Source of the DNA: Bellilinea sp034411135
GTDB taxonomy: Bacteria > Chloroflexota > Anaerolineae > Anaerolineales > Anaerolineaceae
NCBI GenBank assembly: GCA_034411135.1
Contig: DAOUMN010000054.1
Location: 1-62,935 of the forward strand
Reading direction: 5' to 3'
DNA: 62,935 nucleotides
Every line of letters starts with the position of its first letter. The stretch's first letter is position 1. The notes under the pieces were generated by a model. That model had not been told where the DNA came from and did no database searches. It saw nothing but the letters and a program-made list of their open reading frames with translations. Below are positions 33,425 through 42,765 of this stretch, piece by piece. Made by a program: the position numbers and the translations under genes.

Positions 33425-34233
33425 TTACCAGTGTCGCCAACCCAACCATCAAGCAAATCCGCCGGTTGCGTGAGCGGAAAGAGCGCCAACAAAGCGGCTT
33501 GTTTTTTATTGAAGGGCTGCGTATTGTCGGAGAAGCCGTAGCTGCCGGCTGGGATATCGAATACCTGATTTGTGCGCCTCAACAATTAAGCAGCATGTTT
33601 GGGATGCAATTAGTGCATGATTTCGAGCGCGCTGGCGGCAGAGTTCTTGAAGTCAGCAATAATGTGTTTGATACACTGTCATTGAAGGAGGGTCCGCAAG
33701 GGATAGGTGCGGTGGTTCACCAGCAGTGGTGCCCAATTGAAGCGGTTTCGCCGGTAGTAGATCGGTTATGGATTGCACTTGATTCGGTGGCGGATCCGGG
33801 CAACCTGGGGACGATTTTGCGAACCAATGATGCGTCTGGCGGCGAAGGCGTGATTCTGCTCGATCAATCAACTGATCCATACGACCCGGCAGCTATTCGG
33901 GCGAGTATGGGTGCGATCTTCAACCAAGTGCTGGTAAAAGCCAGTTTTTCTGAATTTTCAAACTGGAAAAAAATCCGGGATGTTCCCATCGTGGGTACAT
34001 CGGATAAAGCGGCGAACGATTATCACCAGATACGCTATCCTAATCCGATGGTGTTGTTGATGGGCAGTGAACGCCACGGATTACAGGACCATCACCTGCG
34101 CTTGTGCGATACAACCGCAGCCATTCCAATGATCGGAAAAAGCGATTCACTCAATCTGGCGGTGGCGACTTCACTTTTCATCTATGAAATATTCAACCAG
34201 CGGCGCGACACAGACCGGCAGGTGTTTGCTTAA
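33421..34233 (+). CDS. TrmH/SpoU-family RNA 2'-O-methyltransferase
   Basis: A 270-residue SPOUT enzyme: an N-terminal L7Ae-like RNA-binding substrate domain (about 1-100; NPTIKQIRRLRERKERQQSGLFFIEG) and the C-terminal knot with LDSVADPGNLGTILRTNDASGGEGVILL (motif 1), VLLMGSERHGL (motif 2) and SLNLAVATSLFIYEI (motif 3). These are the three SpoU motifs. It methylates a ribose in 23S rRNA or tRNA; RlmB or TsnR-like activity fits but is not decided. ATG overlaps the ruvC stop. Confidence 0.88.
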   Translation: MITSVANPTIKQIRRLRERKERQQSGLFFIEGLRIVGEAVAAGWDIEYLICAPQQLSSMFGMQLVHDFERAGGRVLEVSNNVFDTLSLKEGPQGIGAVVHQQWCPIEAVSPVVDRLWIALDSVADPGNLGTILRTNDASGGEGVILLDQSTDPYDPAAIRASMGAIFNQVLVKASFSEFSNWKKIRDVPIVGTSDKAANDYHQIRYPNPMVLLMGSERHGLQDHHLRLCDTTAAIPMIGKSDSLNLAVATSLFIYEIFNQRRDTDRQVFA

Positions 34234-34252
34234 CAATGGAGGTTTACCAGCA

Positions 34253-34831
34253 ATGATTGTACATCTGCAAGGCGAAGTAGTACGCAGTGAGAAGGATAGT
34301 CTGATTCTGCAGGTAGGCAATTTTGCTCTTAAGGTGTTTGTGCCATCCGCAACTGCCCGGGCGGCTGTCCTTTCAGAGTCAATTTTCTTGTTCACTCATT
34401 TCATCGTCCGTGAAGATGGCTGGTCGCTATACGGTTTCGAAAAGGAAATTGAGCGTGATTTTTTCATTCTCCTGTTGGGGGTGAACGGTGTTGGTCCGCG
34501 CATGGCATTGATGATTCTTTCCACCTTATCAGTTGAAAACATCCGCCAGGCAGTGTTGAGTGAACAGGCAGACTTGTTTGCCCGAGTACCCGGCGTGGGC
34601 AGAAAAACAGCCCAAAAAGTTCTTTTACATTTGCAGGGAAAAGTTGGGGAAGGTGGACCTTTTGAAGAAGCGGTAACGTTGATGGATATCGATCTGCAAG
34701 TGCTGGAGGCGTTGACTTCGCTTGGATACAGCGTGGTCGAGGCGCAAACAGCTATTCAGTCCATCCCGCGCGAGACGCCAAATGATTTGGAGGAAAGGTT
34801 GCGTGTTGCACTGCAATTTTTCAATCGTTGA
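34253..34831 (+). CDS. ruvA: Holliday junction branch migration protein RuvA
   Basis: A 192-residue RuvA of normal length. N-terminal OB-fold (MIVHLQGEVVRSEKDSLIL), central double HhH (GVGPRMALMILSTL and VPGVGRKTAQKVLLHL) and C-terminal three-helix domain that binds RuvB (ALTSLGYSVVEAQTAI). It forms tetramers that hold the Holliday junction open. The ATG at 34253 follows TGGAGG and is 19 bases after the methyltransferase stop. Confidence 0.95.
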   Translation: MIVHLQGEVVRSEKDSLILQVGNFALKVFVPSATARAAVLSESIFLFTHFIVREDGWSLYGFEKEIERDFFILLLGVNGVGPRMALMILSTLSVENIRQAVLSEQADLFARVPGVGRKTAQKVLLHLQGKVGEGGPFEEAVTLMDIDLQVLEALTSLGYSVVEAQTAIQSIPRETPNDLEERLRVALQFFNR

Positions 34832-34984
34832 GGCGCAGGATTTCTCATTTGTCCGTGCATCCAACTGGACAAAGCCCTTTGTTTCTAGTATGATTTAACC
34901 CGTTAAGTGTGCAATCTTTATCCAAGTTCCACGAATTGATTGCATGCAGAACGTGATAACTTAAAAACGCTTTTGGGAGGCTCA

Positions 34985-36646
34985 ATGACGGACCTGATCA
35001 AGCAGTTGACCAGCGACCTGCAACAAAAGATCGATGCCTACCGTCCCCAGTTGGAAATCCGGAATGTTGGTACCGTTGTCGAGTCGGGTGATGGCATTGC
35101 TCAAGTAGAGGGTTTGGCGGGTGTAAAATCCCAGGAATTGGTGGAATTCGAAAACGGGGTGATGGGAATTGCCTTCAACCTGGAAAAAGACCAGGTCGGC
35201 GTAACCATTCTCGGCGATTACATTTCCGTTTCCGAAGGGATGCAGGTGCGTTCAACAGGACGGATTGCATCTGTACCGGTGGGTGATGGTTTGATTGGCA
35301 GGGTGATCAATGCGCTGGGTGAACCGATTGATGGCAAAGGTCCGATTGGATTCAATCGCTACCGCCCACTTGACCGGATTGCGCCCGGCGTGGTGGAACG
35401 CCAGGATGTAGATACACCGGTGCAGACCGGCATCAAGGCGATTGATGCGATGATCCCGATTGGTCGCGGTCAGCGTGAATTAATCATTGGTGACCGCCAG
35501 ACTGGAAAAACAGCGCTTGCCCTTGATACGATCATCAACCAGAAGGGTAAGAACCTTGTCTGTATTTATGTTGCCATCGGGCAGAAGAAAGCTGCAATAG
35601 CCCGCACTATTGCGCTTTTAGAACGTTACGGTGCAATGAATCATACCATTGTGGTCATGGCATCGGCGGATGAACCCGCCACGATGCAGTACATTGCACC
35701 CTATGCCGGTTGCGCAATTGGCGAGGAATTCATGGAGACCGGCAGAGATGCATTGGTGATTTATGATGATTTATCCAAGCATGCCTGGGCATATCGGCAA
35801 ATATCCCTGCTGCTGCGCCGTCCACCTGGTCGTGAAGCATACCCTGGAGATGTCTTCTACCTTCATTCTCGCCTGCTGGAGCGCGCAGCGCGTCTAGCGA
35901 CCGAGTATGTGATCATTCCAAAGGCGGAAGGCAAATCCAGCGCCCGCAAACAAGATGGTTTCAATGGAAAAGTGTATGGCGGACCGCTGGCAAAGCACAA
36001 CGCCGAAGAAGCCTTGAAAGAAATGGCAGAACATGAGAATTATCAGGTTGTTCCGGTCGAAGGCAGCGGTGGTTCGTTGACGGCATTACCGATCATCGAA
36101 ACGTTACTGGGTGATGTTTCAGCCTATATTCCCACCAATGTCATTTCAATCACGGATGGGCAAATTTACCTTGAGTCGAACCTGTTTAATGCGGGTATCC
36201 GCCCGGCGATCAATGTCGGTATCTCGGTATCACGGGTCGGTGGTGATGCGCAAACCAAGGCGATGAAACAGGTTGCGGGTCGCCTGCGTCTCGACATGGC
36301 TGCTTTCCGTGACCTGGCTGCCTTTGCCCAATTTGGCTCTGATCTGGACAAAGCCACTCAAGCGCAGTTAAACCGTGGTTTGCGCTTGCAGGAAATTCTT
36401 AAACAGCCGCAGTACGAGCCGATGTCGCTCGAAAACCAGGTGATGACATTGTATGCTGGTGTGAATGGTTTCGTAGATCATGTGCCCGTGGAGCGAGTTA
36501 AGTCCTGGGAAGGCGCATTCCTACGCTATATGGAATCTTCGCATCCGGATATTGGTAAAGATATCGCGGAAAAGAAGATGGTAACGAAAGAAACTGAGAA
36601 CCGCCTGGGCGAAGCAATCCGGGCGTTCAATACATCCTGGGTATAA
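34985..36646 (+). CDS. atpA: ATP synthase F1 subunit alpha
   Basis: A 553-residue alpha subunit; P-loop GDRQTGKT at 169-176, then VAIGQKKAAIARTI and the DDLSKHAWAYRQISLLLRRPPGREAYPGDVFYLHSRLLERAA catalytic-interface region (the conserved segment is seen in full). The C-terminus is extended by EKKMVTKETENRLGEAIRAFN. It alternates with AtpD to form the nucleotide-binding hexamer. GGGAGG upstream of ATG 34985. It is the first F1 gene here: delta and the F0 subunits are not upstream, where ruvA lies. Confidence 0.97.
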   Translation: MTDLIKQLTSDLQQKIDAYRPQLEIRNVGTVVESGDGIAQVEGLAGVKSQELVEFENGVMGIAFNLEKDQVGVTILGDYISVSEGMQVRSTGRIASVPVGDGLIGRVINALGEPIDGKGPIGFNRYRPLDRIAPGVVERQDVDTPVQTGIKAIDAMIPIGRGQRELIIGDRQTGKTALALDTIINQKGKNLVCIYVAIGQKKAAIARTIALLERYGAMNHTIVVMASADEPATMQYIAPYAGCAIGEEFMETGRDALVIYDDLSKHAWAYRQISLLLRRPPGREAYPGDVFYLHSRLLERAARLATEYVIIPKAEGKSSARKQDGFNGKVYGGPLAKHNAEEALKEMAEHENYQVVPVEGSGGSLTALPIIETLLGDVSAYIPTNVISITDGQIYLESNLFNAGIRPAINVGISVSRVGGDAQTKAMKQVAGRLRLDMAAFRDLAAFAQFGSDLDKATQAQLNRGLRLQEILKQPQYEPMSLENQVMTLYAGVNGFVDHVPVERVKSWEGAFLRYMESSHPDIGKDIAEKKMVTKETENRLGEAIRAFNTSWV

Positions 36647-36668
36647 GCGGCATACAGGGAAGAGCGGC

Positions 36669-37574
36669 ATGCCATCGATCCGAGAAATGCGGCTGCGAAT
36701 CCGCAGCATTAAAAATCTGGCGCAAGTCACCCGTGCACTGGAAACGGTCAGTGCGAGCAAAGTGCGCCGTGCCATTCAGGCAAATGAACAAACCCGCCCT
36801 TATGCGCAAAAGGCATGGCAGGTTTTGGTTCATTTAGCCAGCCAGCCAGGACGCAATACCCTGCACCCGTTGTTGATGGACCGTGAACAAGCCAAAAAAG
36901 ATCTGGTGCTGTTGATCACGTCCGATCGTGGTTTGGCTGGTGCGTACAATGTCAATATTGTGCGCCATACGCTGTTAGCGATGCGGGAACACGATGTCCC
37001 GGCGGATTATGTGACCGTCGGGCGCAAAGGACGTGACATGCTGCTTCGGCGGCGTAAAGCGATTGTGGCGGAATTTAGCGGCTTACCCGCCACGCCATCG
37101 TTCACAGCCTGTGCTCCAATTGGCAGTCTGGTTGTGGAGGAATATTTGCGCGGTGCGGTGGATGAAGTTTTTATTGCCTATACCGAATTTCACAGCATGC
37201 TCCATCAAGCCCCAGTGATCCGAAAACTGCTGCCACTCAAACCGGAAGCCGAAGATGCGACCATACAACGCTTGAGCAATGTCCAGCGAACCTCGCGAGT
37301 TTTTTCCTATGAGCCGGGTGCCGAGGAATTGCTGGATGAGATCCTGCCACGTTTCACAGCCCTACAAATTTACCAGGCAATTCTTTCTGCCCAGGCGAGC
37401 GAACATGCTGCCCGAATGGTTGCCATGCGCAACGCTACCGACAGCGCCAAGGATCTGATTGGGGTATTGCAATTGGAATATAACAAAGCCCGCCAGGCGG
37501 GGATCACCAATGATATGCTGGATATTTCCGGGGGGGCAGAAGCGCTTGCCCAGGCTACAGCCGGTAAAAAGTAA
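36669..37574 (+). CDS. atpG: ATP synthase F1 subunit gamma
   Basis: A 301-residue gamma subunit that forms the central rotor shaft. N-terminal helix PSIREMRLRIRSIKNLAQVTRALETVSASKVRRA and C-terminal helix ASEHAARMVAMRNATDSAKDLIGVLQLEYNKARQAGITNDMLDISGGAEAL are the paired coiled coils; LITSDRGLAGAYN is the conserved central motif. It lies 22 bases after atpA and 36 before atpD. Confidence 0.96.
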   Translation: MPSIREMRLRIRSIKNLAQVTRALETVSASKVRRAIQANEQTRPYAQKAWQVLVHLASQPGRNTLHPLLMDREQAKKDLVLLITSDRGLAGAYNVNIVRHTLLAMREHDVPADYVTVGRKGRDMLLRRRKAIVAEFSGLPATPSFTACAPIGSLVVEEYLRGAVDEVFIAYTEFHSMLHQAPVIRKLLPLKPEAEDATIQRLSNVQRTSRVFSYEPGAEELLDEILPRFTALQIYQAILSAQASEHAARMVAMRNATDSAKDLIGVLQLEYNKARQAGITNDMLDISGGAEALAQATAGKK

Positions 37575-37610
37575 GAGACTTCGACGTTACGAGGGATTTG
37601 GAGGATTGGA

Positions 37611-39008
37611 ATGGAACAAGCGAGTGGACGCGTGATGCAAATTCTCGGCGGGGTGGTGGATGTTGAGTTCCCAGCCAGCGATCTGCCGGAATTATACGAA
37701 GCGGTTGAGGTTGAACGGGATGGACAGGTTCCCCTGGTACTCGAGGTGCAGAAACAATTACCAGATAGCTGGGTGCGCTGTATTGCAATGGACTCTACAG
37801 ACGGATTGGTACGCAGCCTGCCCGCGCGGCGCATGCACAGCCCGATCAAGGTGCCCGTGGGCGAAACCACGCTAGGGCGTATATTCAACGTGCTGGGTAA
37901 TCCGGTCGACAATTTAGGCCCCGTACACTCAGATGTCACCTATCCTATTCATCGCCCTGCGCCGGATTTTGCAGACCAATCCACGCGGGTCGAGGTCTTC
38001 GAGACCGGTTTGAAAGTTATCGATCTGATCGCGCCGTTCACCAAAGGTGGAAAAACGGGCATCTTTGGCGGTGCCGGCACTGGAAAAACAGTCATCATCA
38101 TGGAATTGATCCGTTCGATTGCCACCGTCCACCAGGGCAATTCGGTGTTTGCCGGGGTGGGCGAACGTACCCGCGAAGGGACGCAGTTGTACCGCGAGAT
38201 GCTCGAATCGGGCGTAATGAAGGATACTGTAATGGTGTTTGGGCAGATGAACGAACCGGCGGGTGTGCGCCTGCGGGTTGCGCTTACCGCGCTCTCGATG
38301 GCGGAATACTTTCGCGATCAGGGGCGGGACGTGCTGTTGTTCATCGACAACATTTTCCGCTTTACCATGTCCGGTTCAGAAGTGTCGGCGTTGTTGGGGC
38401 GCATGCCGTCAGCTGTAGGCTATCAGCCTACCCTGGCAACCGAAATGGGCGAACTCCAGGAGCGGATTACCTCAACGCGCAACGGTTCCATCACCTCAAT
38501 GCAAGCAGTATATGTCCCGGCAGATGATTATTCTGACCCTGCCCCCGTGGCGACCTTTACCCATCTGGATGCCACCATTGCACTGGAACGTTCGATTGTG
38601 GAAAAGGGGATTTTCCCGGCAGTCGATCCACTGTCGTCTACGTCGCGCATTCTCGACCCCAATATTGTTGGGCAGGAACATTATGCCACTGCTCGTGAAG
38701 TGCAACGTGTGTTGCAACGTTATAAAGATTTGCAAGATATTATCGCCATTTTGGGCATCGATGAATTGAGCGAAGACGATAAACTGATTGTCAACCGTGC
38801 TCGTAAGGTTGAACGGTTCTTCTCCCAACCGATGTTTGTGGCTGAAAAATTTACCGGGCGCACAGGCAGATATGTTCCACTACGGGAAACGGTGCGCGGC
38901 TTTCGTGAAATTCTGGACGGGAAATGCGATGATTTACCCGAACAGGCATTTTATATGGTCGGAACCATTGATGAAGCCCGTGAACGGGCAAAAGAACTGG
39001 CTGGGTGA
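37611..39008 (+). CDS. atpD: ATP synthase F1 subunit beta
   Basis: A 465-residue beta subunit: P-loop GGAGTGKT at 153-160, catalytic GERTREG segment after it, VLLFIDNIFRFTMSGSEVSALLGRMPSAVGYQPTLATEMG and the ALxSxxxILDP-like C-terminal region (SSTSRILDPNIVG, YKDLQDIIAILGIDELSEDDK). The catalytic subunit of the ATP synthase. Ten bases before atpC. Confidence 0.97.
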   Translation: MEQASGRVMQILGGVVDVEFPASDLPELYEAVEVERDGQVPLVLEVQKQLPDSWVRCIAMDSTDGLVRSLPARRMHSPIKVPVGETTLGRIFNVLGNPVDNLGPVHSDVTYPIHRPAPDFADQSTRVEVFETGLKVIDLIAPFTKGGKTGIFGGAGTGKTVIIMELIRSIATVHQGNSVFAGVGERTREGTQLYREMLESGVMKDTVMVFGQMNEPAGVRLRVALTALSMAEYFRDQGRDVLLFIDNIFRFTMSGSEVSALLGRMPSAVGYQPTLATEMGELQERITSTRNGSITSMQAVYVPADDYSDPAPVATFTHLDATIALERSIVEKGIFPAVDPLSSTSRILDPNIVGQEHYATAREVQRVLQRYKDLQDIIAILGIDELSEDDKLIVNRARKVERFFSQPMFVAEKFTGRTGRYVPLRETVRGFREILDGKCDDLPEQAFYMVGTIDEARERAKELAG

Positions 39009-39018
39009 GGGGTCGGCG

Positions 39019-39456
39019 ATGCCAATTCGCTGTGAAATTGTGTCCCAAGACCGGATTGTTTACCAGGATGATGTGGATATCGTCGTCCTGCCGGGGGTGG
39101 AAGGGGTGATGGGTATCCTGCCCAATCACACGCCGGTGTTGACCGCACTGAAATTCGGCGTCATAACCGTGCGCAAACATAACGAAGAGCAATTCTTCAC
39201 AGTTGCCGGCGGCGTGGCAGAGGTTCAACCAGACCTGGTGACCATTCTGGCTGACGCGGCGGAAAATGTGATGGAAATTAACCTGTCACGCGCAGAAGAA
39301 GCCCGTCAGCGAGCGGAAGAAATGCTCAGCAGAATCACCGAAGTTGACACGGACGAATATCTGGCGGCTCAGGCAGCGTTGCGCCGCAGCACTCTACGGA
39401 TAACCGCTGCTGAACGATACAAAAAGGGTCAACCTCGTTACGGCGGGGGTGGCTAA
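39019..39456 (+). CDS. atpC: ATP synthase F1 subunit epsilon
   Basis: A 145-residue epsilon subunit. N-terminal beta sandwich (RCEIVSQDRIVYQDDVDIVVLPGVEGVMGILPNHTPVLTALK) and C-terminal alpha-helical hairpin (INLSRAEEARQRAEEMLSRIT). It links gamma to the c-ring and can inhibit ATPase activity. ATG at 39019, 10 bases after atpD. A longer in-frame start inside atpD lacks a ribosome site and is rejected. Confidence 0.93.
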   Translation: MPIRCEIVSQDRIVYQDDVDIVVLPGVEGVMGILPNHTPVLTALKFGVITVRKHNEEQFFTVAGGVAEVQPDLVTILADAAENVMEINLSRAEEARQRAEEMLSRITEVDTDEYLAAQAALRRSTLRITAAERYKKGQPRYGGGG

Positions 39457-39531
39457 AAAAGGTATAATGATGATCGGGGGTGGCTGGGGTGGCAGCCGCA
39501 ACACTTCATCAACGGAAGGATAAAGAGCGAT

Positions 39532-40539
39532 ATGCCTGCGTTTACAAGGGAATTGGGCATTGATCTGGGCACGCTCAACACAGTCATCGCCGAGGGCAAC
39601 CAGATACTATTACAAGAACCTACTGTGGTTGCCCTCGTTGTCGAAGAACAAAAAATGGTCGAATGGGGGCAGTCGGCGCGTGACATGCTCGGCAGGGTGT
39701 CGGACAGCATCGAAGTTGTTCGCCCTTTGCGCCACGGCGTGATCGCCGAATTTGAAATTACCGAGAACTTGCTGCAATACCTGGTTAAAAAAATCTGCGG
39801 TCCAATGTTGATCTTCCGTCCGCGTATTATTCTAACCGTTCCATACGGCGTCACCAGTGTGGAGACCCGTGCCGTTCACGAAGCCGGGTTGGGCTCCGGC
39901 AGCCGGGAAGTGCTGCTGATCAAGCAGCCGTTAGCGGCAGCGCTGGGCATTGACCTGCCGATCAATACGCCTTCTGGGAATATGATCATTTCGCTCGGTG
40001 GTGGAACCAACCAGGTAGCCATCCTGGCAATGAATGACATCGTCACCGCAGAAACCGCCCGAACCGGTGGACTGGCGTTCGACGATGCGATAGCCAGTTA
40101 TGTGCGCAAGAAATTCGGCTTAATCATCGGTCAACCCACGGCAGAGTTGTTGAAAATCCGAATTGGAGCTGCCATCTCGCTGGAGCAGCAGCTGGTCATG
40201 GAAGTGCAGGGTCAGGACCAGGTAACTGGCTTACCCCGTCCCGTCAGCCTGACGACGGACGACATTGTCGATGCGCTTCAAGATCCATTAGAGGAAGTGG
40301 TTGCCCTGGTCAAGCGGGTGTTAGAGAAAACACCTCCAGAATTAATCTCCGATATCATTGACCGCGGGGTTGCATTGTGTGGCGGTGGAGCGTTGCTGCG
40401 AGGAATGGAAAAATTCCTGACCAAATCCTTGGGCATTCCTGCCTACCTGGTGGACAACCCAATGACCTGCACCGCAGAAGGTGCTTGCCGTGCATTGGCA
40501 ATGCGGGATACCCTGCGGAGAAGCCTGATTAATTTTTAA
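39532..40539 (+). CDS. mreB: MreB-like actin homologue
   Basis: A 335-residue actin-fold protein: phosphate-1 ELGIDLGTLNT, phosphate-2 NMIISLGGGTNQVAIL, connect and adenosine motifs VALCGGGALLRGME. It matches MreB/Mbl proteins that guide cell-wall synthesis for rod shape, with GLDGG-free helices. The body is nearest MreB, not Hsp70. A TATAAT lies at 39463, about 60 bases before the start, so it may have its own promoter inside the intergenic gap after atpC. The mreC/mreD partners are not adjacent; rex converges on it. Confidence 0.85.
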   Translation: MPAFTRELGIDLGTLNTVIAEGNQILLQEPTVVALVVEEQKMVEWGQSARDMLGRVSDSIEVVRPLRHGVIAEFEITENLLQYLVKKICGPMLIFRPRIILTVPYGVTSVETRAVHEAGLGSGSREVLLIKQPLAAALGIDLPINTPSGNMIISLGGGTNQVAILAMNDIVTAETARTGGLAFDDAIASYVRKKFGLIIGQPTAELLKIRIGAAISLEQQLVMEVQGQDQVTGLPRPVSLTTDDIVDALQDPLEEVVALVKRVLEKTPPELISDIIDRGVALCGGGALLRGMEKFLTKSLGIPAYLVDNPMTCTAEGACRALAMRDTLRRSLINF

Positions 40540-40559
40540 GTTGGCTATAGACTTGATCT

Positions 40560-41207
40560 TTACGTGTGCGATTCGGACAGTGGTTCGTTTGCCAGGTAAA
40601 AAGTCATGTGCTGAAGTTTAATGATCGGATCGATGTTTTCGACATGCACATCTGCTGGTAGCGTGAGGCTGATTGGGGCGTAATTAAGAATGGCACGAAC
40701 GCCGGCTTGAACCAATTGTTCCGCCACAGACTGAGCTGCCGAAGCCGGAACAGTCAACATGGCCATTCGGATACTTTGGGTACGGATTTCTTCGATCAAG
40801 TAGATTGTATCCTGAATGATTAATCCGCCTATTTCTTTCCCAATTTTTTCTGGATCATTATCGAAGGCAGCGGTAATGCGGAAACCATGTTCAGCAAAAC
40901 CCTGGTAGCGTGCCAGTGCGTTGCCAAGGTCGCCCATACCCACCAGTGCTAAATCCCATACTTTATTAATATTCAGAATAACATGCAGTTGGTCAACCAG
41001 GTAGGGAACGGAATATCCGGTACCCTGTTTACCGAACTCACCGAATTGGGACAGGTCTTTGCGAATCTGGGCGGCAGATATGCCAATGGTTTCACCCAAC
41101 TCCTGGGATGAAGTTGTTTTAATCCCTTCCCGATGCATGTGTTCGAGGGCTTGTAGATAACGAGGCAATCGACCAACGACAATATCCGGAACTGTTTTTA
41201 TGACCAT
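40560..41207 (-). CDS. rex: Redox-sensing repressor Rex
   Basis: A 215-residue Rex: N-terminal winged helix with RLPRYLQALEHMHREGIKTTSSQELGETIGISAAQIRKDLSQFGEFGKQGTGY (matches the Rex DNA-binding signature), then the NAD(H)-binding Rossmann domain with LVGMGDLGNALARY and AAFDNDP. It represses fermentation and respiratory genes when NADH/NAD is low and lets go when NADH rises. ATG 41207 chosen over a longer start at 41297, which would add an unconserved basic tail. It converges on mreB. Confidence 0.93.
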   Translation of the reverse strand: MVIKTVPDIVVGRLPRYLQALEHMHREGIKTTSSQELGETIGISAAQIRKDLSQFGEFGKQGTGYSVPYLVDQLHVILNINKVWDLALVGMGDLGNALARYQGFAEHGFRITAAFDNDPEKIGKEIGGLIIQDTIYLIEEIRTQSIRMAMLTVPASAAQSVAEQLVQAGVRAILNYAPISLTLPADVHVENIDPIIKLQHMTFYLANEPLSESHT

Positions 41208-41307
41208 AAGAATATGCCCAATCTTTTTAGAAGATTTTGGCTGCCTGCGCCCAAGATTAATTTTACATGATCTGTCCAGTTTTGTGCAGTTTTTCACACC
41301 TCGGATT

Positions 41308-41344
41308 AAAACAGAGCATGCAGAAAGATTGCATGCTCTGTTTT
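41308..41344 (-). terminator. Terminator downstream of the zinc peptidase
   Basis: A 14-bp inverted repeat AAAACAGAGCATGC / GCATGCTCTGTTTT (41308-41321 with 41331-41344) with a 9-base loop lies 21 bases after the peptidase stop on the minus strand. On the plus strand it is also followed by GTTTTT and may act in both directions. Confidence 0.65.
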
Positions 41345-41364
41345 GTTTTTGCTACCAGGTTGAT

Positions 41365-42072
41365 TTAATCGCGGTTGCGACCCATGAGCAGGAAGACGTA
41401 ATAAAGAATGGTTGAAATTGCCTGTACCGCAGCGGCGACATAGGTCAGAGCAGCGGCATCGAGAACACTGTTGACCCCGCGGATTTCTTCATTATACACT
41501 GCGCCAGATGTTGAAAGCCAGGCTTTAGCGCGGCGGGTGGCGTCGAACTCAACCGGCAAAGTCACCAACGCAAAGAGCGCCGCCAGGGCAAAAAGACCGA
41601 TTCCCAACCAGGCAAGTGAGGTGCCGATGGTGGGGGTGAGGAAGAAACCAATCATAAAAAGGATCGGTCCCAACCAGCTGCCGATTTGCACACCCGGCAC
41701 CATAGCAGAACGCAGTTGCAGCATGGTGTAACCCTGTGCGTCCTGAATGGCGTGACCGGCTTCATGGGCGGCGACCCCGGCAGCAGCCACGCTGTTGCTT
41801 TGATATACCTGAGGACTGAGTCGCAATACTTTTCCGCGTGGATCATAGTGATCACTAAGGAAACCCTGCACCTGTTCGATCCTGACGTTGCCCAAGCCAT
41901 TGGCGTCCAACATGCGCCGTGCAACTTGAGCCCCGGTCAAGCCAGTATAAACCCGCACTTTGGAAAATTTATTGAAGGCGCCTTGCACCTTGAATTGTGC
42001 CCAAAATCCCAGAATTAATGCGGGTAATGAAAAGAGGATATATAAGCCGTATCCTCCGAACATCAGATCCAT
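41365..42072 (-). CDS. YugP-like membrane zinc metallopeptidase
   Basis: A 235-residue integral membrane peptidase of the Zn_peptidase_2/YugP group. HEAGH at 103-107 is the zinc site, in AAAGVAAHEAGHAIQDA; further motifs are YDPRGKVLRLSPQVY and, near the C-end, VLDAAALTYVAAA. Four to five TM helices, one at the N-terminus and others near 120-160 and 210-230. The substrate is unknown; family members act at the membrane. It stands alone with rex as next gene. Confidence 0.9.
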   Translation of the reverse strand: MDLMFGGYGLYILFSLPALILGFWAQFKVQGAFNKFSKVRVYTGLTGAQVARRMLDANGLGNVRIEQVQGFLSDHYDPRGKVLRLSPQVYQSNSVAAAGVAAHEAGHAIQDAQGYTMLQLRSAMVPGVQIGSWLGPILFMIGFFLTPTIGTSLAWLGIGLFALAALFALVTLPVEFDATRRAKAWLSTSGAVYNEEIRGVNSVLDAAALTYVAAAVQAISTILYYVFLLMGRNRD

Positions 42073-42190
42073 GATTGTAGCCTCCTCTAATTCGGTTCGC
42101 GCGACTTAATCATTCGCGATAAGATTATCGAATTCGGTTATACCAGACAAGTATTAGTAGAATGTTAACAAGTTATCGGATTTTGATTTG

Positions 42191-42262
42191 TGCGCCCGCC
42201 GAGACTCGAACTCGGGCTCCTACCTCCGGAGGGTAATGTGATATCCACTTCACTACGGGCGC
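42191..42262 (-). tRNA. tRNA-Arg (CCG)
   Basis: Cloverleaf on the minus strand: acceptor GCGCCCG/CGGGCGC, D-stem GTGA/TCAC, anticodon stem TTACC/GGTAG (one G-U pair) with loop CTCCGGA (anticodon CCG), T-arm CCGAG-TTCGAGT-CTCGG, discriminator A. CCA is not encoded. Confidence 0.96.
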
Positions 42263-42405
42263 GGTTTCTAACGCTGCCTTGATTTTACCATGTTTTCTCA
42301 AAGGTAAGGAGTATGCTGCCTGAGTGGTGAACAAACTGAAGCAGACTCATTATAAGATTATAATAATCGAACTTCAATTTAAAGATCAAACAAGGAGTTG
42401 TTTCT

Positions 42406-42750
42406 ATGCTCAATCATGCCTGGGTGGATGAATTTCCTGGTGCTGTAACGGTTTGTGATCGTGAGGGCACTATTCTGGTATTAAATCGGGCTGCCTGCCA
42501 GGTGTTCGAACAGGATGGCGGGGAGGCTTTGATTGGCTCAAACCTGCTGAATTGCCACCCGGAGCCGGCGCGAAACAAACTCTTGGAAATGATGAAGAAC
42601 CGACAGGCAAATGTGTACACCATTGAGAAAAGCGGGAAACGAAAATTGATTTATCAAACACCCTGGTATGATCAAGGTGAGTACGCAGGATTTGTCGAGC
42701 TCTCTTTGGAGTTACCTGCTGATTTACCACATTTCATTCGCCAGGGTTGA
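42406..42750 (+). CDS. Stand-alone PAS-domain protein
   Basis: A 114-residue protein consisting of one PAS domain: FPGAVTVCDREGTILVLNRAACQVFEQ, then GSNLLNCHPEPARNKLLEMM and a C-terminal beta strand with VELSLELPADLP. PAS domains bind haem, flavin or small ligands and sense redox or light; no cofactor residue can be assigned. There is no fused kinase or cyclase. AAGGAGT upstream of the ATG. Intergenic TATAAT-like sequences lie at about 42351-42366. It diverges from tRNA-Arg. Confidence 0.85.
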   Translation: MLNHAWVDEFPGAVTVCDREGTILVLNRAACQVFEQDGGEALIGSNLLNCHPEPARNKLLEMMKNRQANVYTIEKSGKRKLIYQTPWYDQGEYAGFVELSLELPADLPHFIRQG

Positions 42751-42765
42751 TGCGGATGAAACGGT

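Noticed and set aside
34940..34985. Longer atpA start at TTG 34940
   Set aside because: The ATG at 34985 has a GGGAGG site and matches the family N-terminus.
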